Assembly: GCA_947171615.1 (NCBI GenBank)
Contig: CAMVYG010000079.1
Coordinates: 1 to 9,057 of the forward strand
DNA length: 9,057 bases
Direction of reading: 5' to 3'
From: an uncultured Clostridia bacterium
Lineage (GTDB): Bacteria > Bacillota > Clostridia > Oscillospirales > Acutalibacteraceae
The translations under genes were made by a program, and so were the position numbers. Within the stretch, counting starts at the first letter, position 1. Every line of letters begins with the position of its first letter. A model generated the notes under the pieces. It was given only the letters and a program-made list of their open reading frames with translations. It made no database searches and was not told the origin of the DNA. This document shows positions 1-8,300 of the stretch, in pieces.

Positions 1-301
1 AATAGAAGCCTGTTTCCGTGTCGTAATAGTACCCTCTGTATTTCAGCGGGTTGATCTTCGCCATGCTGCCGGAAGCAGAATAGTTTCTCCCCCAGGCATC
101 ATAGGCATAAGTGGCAAGAACATTCCCGTTGGGGTCTTCGATACGGGTAATATCCCCTTGCATGTTTGTAAAGTAATATCCGGTAACACGCTCTCCGTCC
201 TTGGGGAAATACCAAAATGCAATGGGCGTACCTGCGTTATCATAGAAGAAGTACATCTCATTGCCGTTCCAACCCTGCCATACCAGCTTGTCTCCGGCAT
301 A
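1..301 (-). pseudogene. rhs fragment 1 (orphan core, continues beyond the window)
   Basis: Aligns without gaps to 2482-2782, i.e. residues 2055 to 2155 of the intact protein, where the window ends. The frame is open throughout and extends into the repeat until a TAA at 335-337. No ATG or ribosome binding site precedes it. Its first 142 bases (low-coordinate end) are identical to fragment 3 (519-660); the remaining 159 differ at about 16 sites. Outside the window it may lead to a further core end with a displaced tip and immunity gene, as is common downstream of rhs genes, but this is not visible. Confidence 0.8.
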
Positions 302-314
302 GAAACACAGAAAC

Positions 315-335
315 ACACAGAACCGTCCCCTGTGT
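315..335. repeat. REP-like palindrome copy 1
   Basis: Exact ACACAG-AACCGTCCC-CTGTGT. It lies between rhs fragments 1 and 2 and has the double GAAACACA extension at 302-317. Confidence 0.85.
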
Positions 336-340
336 TACTG

Positions 341-381
341 TTGCCGTTCCAGCCCTGCCATACCAGCTTGTCTCCGGCATA
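341..381 (-). pseudogene. rhs fragment 2 (41-base core piece)
   Basis: Matches 2742-2782 of the intact gene (residues about 2055-2068, YAGDKLVWQGWNGN). It forms part of an 80-base direct tandem duplication with 261-340 that also includes the palindrome, so it is probably a copy of the end of fragment 1 plus its repeat. Confidence 0.8.
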
Positions 382-394
382 GAAACACAGAAAC

Positions 395-415
395 ACATAG
401 AACCGTCCCCTGTGT
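395..415. repeat. REP-like palindrome copy 2
   Basis: One change in the left arm (ACATAG), rest identical. It lies between rhs fragments 2 and 3 and is the second half of an 80-base tandem duplication. Confidence 0.83.
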
Positions 416-834
416 CAGGCAAACATATTGTAGCCCAGGAAGCCCTGGCCGGTGGAGGCATAGCTGTCCGCGTTGATGAACCGGGAGACGATGGGGTCGT
501 AATACCGGCTTTGCAGGTAATAGAAGCCTGTTTCCGTGTCGTAATAGTACCCTCTGTATTTCAGCGGGTTGATCTTCGCCATGCTGCCGGAAGCAGAATA
601 GTTTCTCCCCCAGGCATCATAGGCATAAGTGGCAAGAACATTCCCGTTGGGGTCTTCGATGCGAGTGACGTCCCCCTGCATGTTTGTAAAGTAATACCCG
701 GTAACCCGCTCTCCGCCCTTGGGGAAATACCAGAATGCAATGGGCGTACCTGCGTTATCATAGAAGAAGTACATCTCATTGCCGCTCCAGCCCTGCCACA
801 CCAGTTTATCCCCGGCATAGAAACACAGAAACAC
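415..834 (-). pseudogene. rhs fragment 3 (orphan core without tip)
   Basis: Bases 417-819 align without gaps to 2380-2782, i.e. residues 2055-2188 (YAGDKLVW to GYNMFA), with about 25 differences in 403 bases but only four amino acid changes. The open frame continues into the repeat on both sides: a possible GTG start lies inside the repeat at 834, and a TGA stop (417-415) comes directly after NMFA. The last core motif and any tip are missing and replaced by the palindrome. No ribosome binding site is seen. This is an orphan core end, probably untranslated, that could serve as a recombination donor. Confidence 0.82.
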
Positions 835-853
835 ACAGAACCGTCCCCTGTGT
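833..853. repeat. REP-like palindrome copy 3
   Basis: Exact copy with the same double GAAACACA extension (820-835) joined to rhs fragment 3 at the same base as copies 1 and 2 join fragments 1 and 2. Confidence 0.85.
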
Positions 854-854
854 C

Positions 855-896
855 ACACCCAGAACCGTCCCCTGTGTCACACCCTGTGTCACACCC
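855..896. repeat. REP-like copy 4 (broken left arm) with slippage repeats
   Basis: AGAACCGTCCCCTGTGT at 861-877 lacks a proper left arm. CCTGTGTCACACCC occurs three times (847-860, 871-884, 883-896), as expected from replication slippage or unequal exchange between arms. Confidence 0.75.
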
Positions 897-906
897 TCAT
901 CACAAC

Positions 907-927
907 ACACAGAACCGTCCCCTGTGT
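907..927. repeat. REP-like palindrome copy 5
   Basis: Exact unit with left context TCATCACAAC, bordering rhs fragment 4 on its low-coordinate side. Confidence 0.85.
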
Positions 928-929
928 TA

Positions 930-1038
930 CAGGAAGCTGCCAGGATTGGGAAGATAGCCGGTTCTGCGCGTCATACTGATGCTGGGTTCTGAGAGGAATC
1001 AATGTATAGCCGCTTTGCTCGCTGCGGATCAGGCGGCC
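930..1038 (-). pseudogene. rhs fragment 4 (piece of the YD-repeat region)
   Basis: Aligns without gaps to 3523-3631 of the intact gene, i.e. residues 1772-1807, with about 11 differences in 109 bases. The frame is still open (RLIRSEQSG, then YTLI where the intact protein has DAVS, then PLRTQHQYDAQNRL). Most differences cluster in that four-residue patch, so the piece derives from a different rhs copy. It is flanked on both sides by palindromes sharing the same left context, and has no start, stop or ribosome binding site of its own. Confidence 0.8.
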
Positions 1039-1053
1039 AATCCTCATCACAAC

Positions 1054-1074
1054 ACACAGAACCGTCCCCTGTGT
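1054..1074. repeat. REP-like palindrome copy 6
   Basis: Exact unit with the same TCATCACAAC left context as copy 5, bordering rhs fragment 4 on its high-coordinate side. Confidence 0.85.
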
Positions 1075-1123
1075 TCACAGAACCGTCCCCTGTGTTATTA
1101 GTCCCCTGTGTTACCCTGTGTTA
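1075..1123. repeat. REP-like copy 7 and two right-arm stubs next to the immunity gene stop
   Basis: TCACAG-AACCGTCCC-CTGTGT at 1075-1095 follows copy 6 without a spacer. Stubs GTCCCCTGTGTTA (1101-1113) and CCCTGTGTTA (1114-1123) follow. The last stub overlaps the TAA stop codon of the candidate immunity gene. On the minus strand these hairpins would lie at the transcript's 3' end, but no run of T follows, so they are not typical intrinsic terminators. Confidence 0.75.
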
Positions 1124-1747
1124 CGGTATTTCAATTATCTCTGTCTTCCCATCTATCGACATTTCATATACCCCTGATACAGGAAGAATCTTAGCCCAAA
1201 AGGCAACCGTATCAAAAGTATCTGTTGAGCTTTTTAGAATTTTTTTCATTGCAAAATCACTTTCAAATTCATCATTGATAGTAAAGGTTTCTATGTTTTC
1301 TGTTCTGCTATACCCCCAAACATAAAAGTCCTCTGTATCAGCATAACGGAAAATCCGGATTGCTCCATTCGCAATGAATCCCTGCGCTACCTCTTTCAGA
1401 GACCAATTAGGTATTAATTTAAAATTATTATCATCAGTATATTCCAAAATTGCACAATCAAAAACTTCCGCGTCCTTTGCAAATATAACAAAACAAGATT
1501 TTTCTCCTTGTACCATTCCGCAAATCTCTCCGCGGTGTTGCGAGTAAAAAGCTTCTCCTGCCGTGGGAAACGACGTTGAGCTATATGTAGAAAGCGGGAT
1601 ACAAATACCTAAAAACAGAATGTTTAGAACGATCCAAGATATAAGTATACGATGCCATTTTAAAACTTTGTTTTTTTGTTTCACAGATAAAAGGAAACCT
1701 ACACCCAACAGCAATACACTAAAAATCATATAAATAATCCAATTCAT
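1121..1747 (-). CDS. Small membrane-anchored protein, candidate immunity protein for the RHS tip
   Basis: A 208-residue protein starting at an ATG eight bases after AAGGAG. Two earlier ATGs (in ATGATGATATGA) run into a stop after three codons, so this start is the right one. Residues 3-22 and 34-52 are hydrophobic membrane segments. The loop between them (KQKNKVLKWHR) is strongly basic, so the positive-inside rule puts that loop in the cytoplasm and the ~155-residue C-terminal domain outside. That domain is mixed alpha/beta and acidic (VFDCAILEYTDDNN, YADTEDFYVWGY, SDFAMKKIL) and matches no family I know. The gene lies 12 bases after the rhs stop and shares the tip's AT-rich composition. Genes in this place in RHS loci normally encode the cognate immunity protein, but that role is inferred from position only. 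The stop codon abuts the first remnant of the downstream repeat array. Confidence 0.88.
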   Translation of the reverse strand: MNWIIYMIFSVLLLGVGFLLSVKQKNKVLKWHRILISWIVLNILFLGICIPLSTYSSTSFPTAGEAFYSQHRGEICGMVQGEKSCFVIFAKDAEVFDCAILEYTDDNNFKLIPNWSLKEVAQGFIANGAIRIFRYADTEDFYVWGYSRTENIETFTINDEFESDFAMKKILKSSTDTFDTVAFWAKILPVSGVYEMSIDGKTEIIEIP

Positions 1748-1755
1748 ATCATCAT

Positions 1756-1761
1756 CTCCTT
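1756..1761 (-). promoter_or_regulatory. Ribosome binding site of the candidate immunity gene, overlapping the rhs stop codon
   Basis: The minus strand reads TAAGGAG, then ATGATGAT, then the ATG. The TAA is the rhs stop codon, and AAGGAG pairs with the 16S 3' end at an eight-base spacing. The overlap suggests translational coupling, so that the partner protein is made whenever the tip is completed. Confidence 0.88.
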
Positions 1762-2335
1762 AATGAGCTGGCGCTCCTACTAAAGGAGGAGCGTTGGGTA
1801 GAGGTACCCCTACAGCAGTAGAAAGAATCCATAGCAAACCCATTCCACTAATGCTGTAATATGTATAAGTTGTGTCACTAATTCCGGATGAGTGTGTTAT
1901 AGTTGTTGACATTTCGATTCCCACTTGCAATTTGGTCAAGTCTATTCTTAATCCGCTTGAATTCTCAATCATTGTATCTCCAGTTCTTGACCCAGTCACA
2001 ACTGGCAAGCTAATATCATCCAAAGCAAGGTTTAGTTTTACTTTTAGTTTGTCTCCACCAATTCTAACACCTGCTGACGATAACAAATAATTATCCATTC
2101 TGCCTTGAGCATATGCGGAAATAAATCTATCTGAATTTCCAACTTCAGGTGCTAAAATAGTAGTGTAATTTCCAGTCACTACAGAAATTGGACATAACGC
2201 TTGTTCCATGGGATTATTAGATATGTATGAATGTTCATATAGTTGTTGTTGGCTGACCATCCGTGCTCCCGCACCAAAAATCCCACCTCCAGATCCCCCA
2301 TCAAAATCACCAAGATCCTCAATTCGTATCGGCCT
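1760..2335 (-). other. Variable C-terminal tip (putative toxin domain, family unrecognised)
   Basis: Residues 2204-2394 follow the core directly. A Gly/Asp linker (DFDGGSGGGIFGAG) leads into a beta-rich-looking domain with many Thr/Ser, Val and Ile, and a hydrophobic stretch GMGLLWILSTAVGV at 2367-2380. The end is Pro/Ala-rich (PLPNAPPLVGAPAH). I see no HNH, ADP-ribosyltransferase, deaminase or metalloprotease motif. DNA composition shifts to visibly AT-richer sequence from about 2340 leftwards, matching the adjacent small gene rather than the core. This is the usual picture of a horizontally exchanged tip. That it is a toxin is inferred from position and from the coupled partner gene. The hydrophobic segment would suit a membrane-acting effector, but a structural role is equally possible. 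Confidence 0.7.
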
Positions 2336-5300
2336 ATGCCCCGAAGCATCCGCTCTGCTTACCGGATTATTCCCGCAATAGGCAAACATATTGTAGCCAA
2401 GGAAGCCCTGGCCGGTGGAGGCGTAGCTGTCCGCGTTGATGAACCGGGAGACGATGGGGTCGTAATACCGGCTTTGCAGGTAATAGAAGCCTGTTTCGGT
2501 ATCGTAATAGTACCCTCTGTATTTCAGCGGGTTGATATTCGCCATACTGCCGGATGCAGAATAGTTTCTTCCCCAGGCGTCATACCCATATGTAGCAAGA
2601 ACATTGCCGTTGGGGTCTTCGATGCGAGTGACGTCTCCCTGCATGTTTGTAAAGTAATACCCTGTAACACGCTCTCCGCCCTTGGGGAAATACCAGAACG
2701 CAATGGGTGTACCTGTGTTATCATAGAAGAAGTACATCTCATTGCCGTTCCAGCCCTGCCATACCAGCTTGTCTCCGGCATAAACGTAATCATACCTGGT
2801 TCCGTTATAGGTTTTACTGGTACGCAAACCGTTCTTATCGTACTCATAGCTTACGGTTCTGCCGGCGGCTTCTGCTGTTGCCAGCTCTCTGCCGTTTTCC
2901 CACGTCATGCTCCACCGGCGGTTTCCGTTTCCGTAGTAGCTGATGGGGTTGCCGCTTACCGGCGTGCCAGTTACAGCGTTGGACGTGCTGTTATACGTTT
3001 GCCCTTCATAGGCAATTTTCTGACCTTTGTAGGAAGTGAGCAGATCTCCCCACTGTGTATTGTCATACCCATAGTCCGTTGTGGTGGCAGCTGTGCTGCG
3101 GCTCAGCATGTTCCCGGCCGTGTCGTAGGTATAGCTTTCCACACTGAGGCCGGTATCTGCCTTAATCAACTGCCCAAGCTTATCATACTCGTAACTGCTC
3201 TCCAATGCAAGGGCATTTGCTCCGACTCTGCTATATACTTGCTTGATATTCCCGGCGGCGTCATACAGATACCTGTACCCCAGCTTTACCGTGGTTCCGT
3301 CCGGCTTATAGTACATGAAATAATTGGGCCGCTGGGTCTCCTTGTTGGCGGTAGTTGTTTCCCCATAATTTCTCCGCCGCTGATAGACCCCCTCCAGGGT
3401 TTCCGACTGCAAACGGAGGAGATTATCATACCCAAAGGTCAGCGAGCGGCCTGTACCCAGGCCCATGCTTTTTAAAGTGCCGTTGGCATTATTATAGCTA
3501 TAGCTTTCCCATAGGGTGCGTTCAGGAAGCTGCCAGGACTGGGAGGATAGCCGGTTCTGCGCGTCATACTGATGCTGGGTTCTGAGGGGCGACACTGCAT
3601 CCCCGCTTTGCTCACTGCGGATCAGGCGGCCCAGGCTGTCATATTCATACAGATATTCCGCACTTGCCTTGTTGAAATCATCAAATACCACGCTTCGGGC
3701 GATATTCCCGAAGGAATCATAACTGCGATCTTCCTCGTAATCAAACTGATCATCCGTAAAATGCCAGATCGATACCGGGCGGCCAAAGATATCGTAATAG
3801 TACTCTTCCCAGTCACCGTTTCCATAGGTCAGCTGTGTCAGCGGGCCGTTATTGGAGCCATACTCATAGGACGCCAGCGTAATGGGCGTTTCCCACGCCA
3901 CATCCGCTTCCAGGGCCGCATGGCTGCCGCTTTGCACCTGCACCTTCGTTACATTTCCCCAGTTGTCCACAGGCGTAAGATATTTCTGCCAGGAAGGGGT
4001 ACTGCCGTTAAAGCTTTTCCGCATGACAGAAGAGATCTGCCCTTTGTTATAGGTATTGGACAGGGAGACCGTTCCGGACACATAGGTGTTGCTAACCTTA
4101 TCGTTTGTTCCGGCGGCATACTGCTGGTTGACGGTGAGCGTACCACCCGCATAGGGCGTTTTCACCGTGCTCACTCTGCCCAGGCCGTCATAGGTATAGC
4201 CGGTGGTAATGCCGTTTACGTCTGTTATAGAGGACGTATGGTTCTTATCCGCGGTATAGCTTGCGGTGCTCTGCATATAAATGCCGGACGTGCCCTTTTG
4301 CAGCTTTGCGGAGGTATTGTTTCCCGCCGTATCGTAGCCTGCCGTCAGATTGACGCCGTCATTGGTTGCTTTCGTCATGTTGTGGCTGGCGTCATAGGTA
4401 TAATTGAATGTGCCGGAGGACGCGGAAACAAATTTCGTCAGATCCGGCCCGCTGTAGGTATAGGTATCGGCGCTTTGCGCGGAGGAGGTTACGGTTTTCA
4501 GCTTACCGTTGCTATCATAGGTATAGGTCTGGGCAGGCTCCTCCGTCAGGGAAATTTCATCAAACCAGGCGGTATTGATATTGTAATCATAGGCCAGAGA
4601 TACGGTGATGCTTGTTACCGTTTTATTGGCGCGTTTCGGTACAATAAAGCCGGAGGTATACTGCCAGTCGTTAAACTGGGGATTAAAGGAAACATACTGA
4701 TATTCCGGGGTGGTGGTATCGGAATACAGGATCTTGGCGATCATGCCGAAGAACCGCTTGGGCGGATCATTATCTTTGGTCAGATCGGTAATGGGTGCAC
4801 CGTCTGTTGCGCAATATGCTTTTCCCCAGGCGGAAAGCATATAGGTCGTATTGGAGCTGCGGTTGATGGAAACTGTTTGAGATGCCCGTCTTTTGGCGTC
4901 CGGATGCCCCAGCATCTGAAAGGCAACGCCACGGCTGGCGTCGTTTCCGGTCAGGGTGACGGGAGTTACACGGGAATCCGGATACGTCCAATAATTGGGA
5001 ACAGAGGTGATCAACGCGCCCGATGCGCTCCAGGTTTCCAAAGAACCAAGCTGCAGCAGGTTTGCAGAGGAGGCAGCATTCCATTTTTCTACTAATTCCC
5101 CGATAAAATCGGTGACAGCCTCTTCCAACTGCAAATCATCAAACGCACCATATTCGGAGGCGTTCCTCAAATTTGCCGAAACCCGATAATATCCGCTTTT
5201 CAATGGCGTATAGCTGACCTGCAAACGCGCCCAGCCGGATTCAATTTTTGTAGAGGTGGCATAATCCAGCGCTTTACTTTCGGCAAGAGTTTCTGTTCCG

Positions 5301-8300
5301 GTGGAGTCCTGAAAGCTGAGCGTCATTCCGCCGTCTTTTCCAAATTTCGTGATCCCGGAGGAATTGGCATAACCTGAAAACACATAGGTGGTTCTTGCCT
5401 CTAGATATACTGTTTGATACTGCCCCACCATTCTGCCAAATCCGGTAGTAAAAATCAAAGATGTGGGGTAGTACATCTTCATCAGATAGCTACCAGTTCT
5501 CGGTTTGATCACGGGGCTGACCTCGCTGACACTGGTGGAGAACGTCGAGGTTGGCCCGGTATCGCTGGCGTATTCTGTCCAGCCGTAATTGCTGCCGGGC
5601 AGCACTTCCATACCACTATTGTAAATGTGATTTACCGCCGCAATGCCGGAAGATGCCGCACCTGTGACCCGGTTATTTGTTTTCGCGGTTCCCTGGTTTT
5701 TGGTATAAGAAAGCGCGGAGGTTCCCAAAACCTTCGTCCAGTCGTAATTGTAATTTACCACATTGATCGTTCGGCCTGCCAGATCAAAGGTATACCGTGT
5801 AGTGATATCGTCCTTTGTCTCCACCCTGTGATCCTGGCCGTAAAAGCGGTACAGCCGCTGCTGCAAACTGGAAGAATAGTTGTGCCACCTGTTTCCTACG
5901 GTTTGCCTCTCATTTAAGGCGGAAGCCACATATTCATGAGCCCCCTGGATACACCAGTTGCCGAAGCTGAACTGATAGGCAAGCTCTATTCCCGCCTGCA
6001 GTTCTGAATCATACGCCTTCGTCAGCGCGTATGTATCGACAGAATAGTCATACTGAGCGGAATATCCATCCGGGAAGGTGATTTTGCTGAGCTGCTGTAT
6101 GCCGGAGGAATGGGCGGTATACTGGAAGGTATACGCCCTTCCGCTGGCATCGGTAATTTTATTTACAAAATTACCGGAATACGTCAATTTACAGATGAGG
6201 AGCTGCACATCGGCGGCGCTGCCATTGTCATTGACCTGGTAAATCTGCGTGACCCGGTTAGCCTGATTTGCTTTCGGCTTCCACACAGTAGAGGACGGAT
6301 TAAAGGGCGCAGACGCGCTGTAGGCTGTATTGTCATTGTAAAGATAGTAAATGGCGTTGCCGTTTCTGTCTGTCTGCTTTGTTAAATAGCCGTTATAAAA
6401 TTCTTTTTGATTGTTCTTTTCATCCTTCAGCGTAGAGACAGCCCCGGAAACTGAAAGGGTATAGCCCAGCCCGTCTTCATCGGAATAAGAGCTTTGTGAG
6501 GAGCTTGCTTCAAAGTAATGCTCCGTTCCGTCGGCGTCGGTATACACATAGTAAGAGGTAGAAGCATTACTGGTTTTCACCGTTGTTTTTACAACGGTTT
6601 CCTGCACAGACAGCTTCCAGCCGGCGCCTGCATACATGGTAGTATAATTTGCCGTATGGACGCCAAAGCCTCCGTTCACTGTAAAATATCTGCCCCGGTA
6701 AGGAGAATTGTAATACGCCGTCAGGGCAAACGGCATGGTTTCGCTGTTGCTCTCAAAAAGGGTATTTGCCAGGGTAAGCTGGGCGGCGTGATCGCTGATA
6801 TTGGCAACGCCCGCTCTGCCTATGGAGGAGGTCTGATAGGTATACCTGTTTTCCAGCCCCACATTGTTCCGATAGTGGATCAAAAACAGCGGCTTGGAAT
6901 TGATATTCATCCAGAAAACAGCGGTGGCGCACCTTGTGGGAGTGAAATTATCCGGGCCTATGGCGTCCATGGCAAGCATACGGTTTGCAGAAGAGGAAGC
7001 ATACCATTTGCTCACCAGGCGGGAAATATCCCAGGTGGAATAGGAACCCTTGGTTGCTTCCGTGATTCGGGCATAGGCCTCCGTGGTGTTTTTATTGAAC
7101 TCCGGTTTGGTGTTCCAGGTCATATTCCTGATCCAATCGGCATTTGTTGCATAGCTTGCAGGGCGAGAAGAGGTTACCTCATGGGCCTGCACAAACAGAC
7201 GGTTCATCCCCACCTGGCTGTAGGTGTGCTGGTACAGATTCAAGGTCGCGTTGACTACGCTGCAGTTGGCAGGTAAAGTGGGCAATGACCCAAACTGGAA
7301 GAACACCTGCATTTCATGGCCTGAGACCATATGCCCTATGTAAATGCTTTCTCCGCCGGAGCCCGCTTTGTCCGGGTCTTCCGAGGTTACACAGGAAGCG
7401 GTAAAGGCGGTTCCAAAATCACTTCCGGATAAAATCAGGGTGGGGTCTATGACAACGGGAAATTGACGGTCTTCGGCGTTGATCCATTCCGGGTCGGCCT
7501 CTACCGTCAGCACATATCCGTCTGTTGTATTGGTAAGCTCATAGACCGCACGGTGGGAAACAGCCTGGGCGGCGTCTGTCATATAAGGAGCGGGAATTTG
7601 ATACACAAGCTTTTCTTCCCGGTCGAAAAGATCGATGTTGCCGTTTTCCCGCAAAACAGGGGTAAGCCCCTCCAGATTCAGAAGGAAGCTGTACCGATAC
7701 TTCTTTTGAGGCTCCCGGACAATAATGCTTTCTTTAATGTTATAGCCATAATTGTAATACTGCAAATCCACTCCCGGCCATACATTCTCGTAAGTTACCC
7801 TGGAGGATATTTTTTGGGGCTGCAGCTGCTCTTCCAGGGGAAGCGCCGTTTCATTGGCGTCGTTTACGCCGATGCTGTTAATACTGTTGCTGGGAGGGCT
7901 CGGAAGAAGCTCCTTCGGTTCTTCCGGATTTTCAATTTTTGCGGGAACACTGGCCGCCATGCCGCCTTCCATGTGATCTGGCTTTTCGGTTTCCTGGGGC
8001 GGAAGCTCGCTTTCCAGCTCAGAATCTACTTCAGAGCTTTCAAGAGCAGAAGGCAGAGAGGCTTCTTCACCGGAATTGTCCGGAGCGGCGGAAGGCGCTT
8101 CATGAGATGTATTGTCAGACCCATCGGGAGCAGAGGAAACCGAAAGCTCTGCTCTGTCGTTTTCCGGGACGGAAACAGCAGAAGAGAGAGGGGCGCTTGT
8201 TTCCGGTAATCCCGATTCCGGTTTTACTTCACGAATTTCTTCCACAAAAGCTTTGCCTGAGAGCGCATTCTCCTTTTGCATGTTCTCATCAGAGCCGGAA

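Larger units (their letters stand above)
261..415. repeat. 80-base direct tandem duplication (rhs core piece plus palindrome)
   Basis: Unit 261-340 (TTGCCGTTCC to the base before the next TTGCCGTTCC) is repeated from 341 to 415 with only a few changes (AACCC/AGCCC, ACACAG/ACATAG). It shows recent local duplication of the junction between rhs sequence and repeat. Confidence 0.8.
302..1123. repeat. Array of REP-like inverted-repeat elements interleaved with rhs fragments
   Basis: The unit is a 21-base imperfect palindrome with arms ACACAG and CTGTGT around the loop AACCGTCCC. Recognisable copies, all in the same orientation, lie at 315-335, 395-415, 833-853, 855-877 (left arm broken), 907-927, 1054-1074 and 1075-1095, with stubs at 1101-1113 and 1114-1123. 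Three copies share a left extension of two GAAACACA units (302-317 and equivalents). Two share the left context TCATCACAAC. The motif does not occur in the intact rhs gene, the immunity gene or the promoter region. Short hairpins with this kind of conserved loop resemble REP elements mobilised by Y1-type REP transposases; that link is an inference, as no transposase is in the window. The array occupies the whole stretch after the candidate immunity gene, where no intact gene is present. Confidence 0.85.

Noticed and set aside
217..992. Plus-strand open frames containing repeated TEPSPV peptides
   Set aside because: These are translations of the palindrome and of antisense rhs sequence. No ribosome binding site or family resemblance supports them.
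302..1123. Possible CRISPR array
   Set aside because: The repeats are palindromic and unevenly spaced. The sequences between them are rhs fragments or nothing at all rather than uniform unique spacers, and no cas gene is present.
1054..1123. Intrinsic terminator after the candidate immunity gene
   Set aside because: Hairpins can form from the palindromes, but no T-run follows on the minus strand. No terminator can be called with confidence.
1760..2335. Nuclease or other catalytic toxin assignment for the tip
   Set aside because: No HNH, GH-E, restriction-fold, deaminase or ADP-ribosyltransferase signature is visible; naming one would be a guess.
1..2782. Diversity-generating retroelement (core copies as template and variable repeat)
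   Set aside because: No reverse transcriptase is present, and differences between copies are mostly synonymous and not confined to adenine positions.
3572..5095. 507-codon plus-strand open frame, and others at 2243-3475, 6518-7276 and 7463-8706
   Set aside because: They lie fully antisense to the continuous rhs frame, have compositionally odd products, and lack domain motifs.
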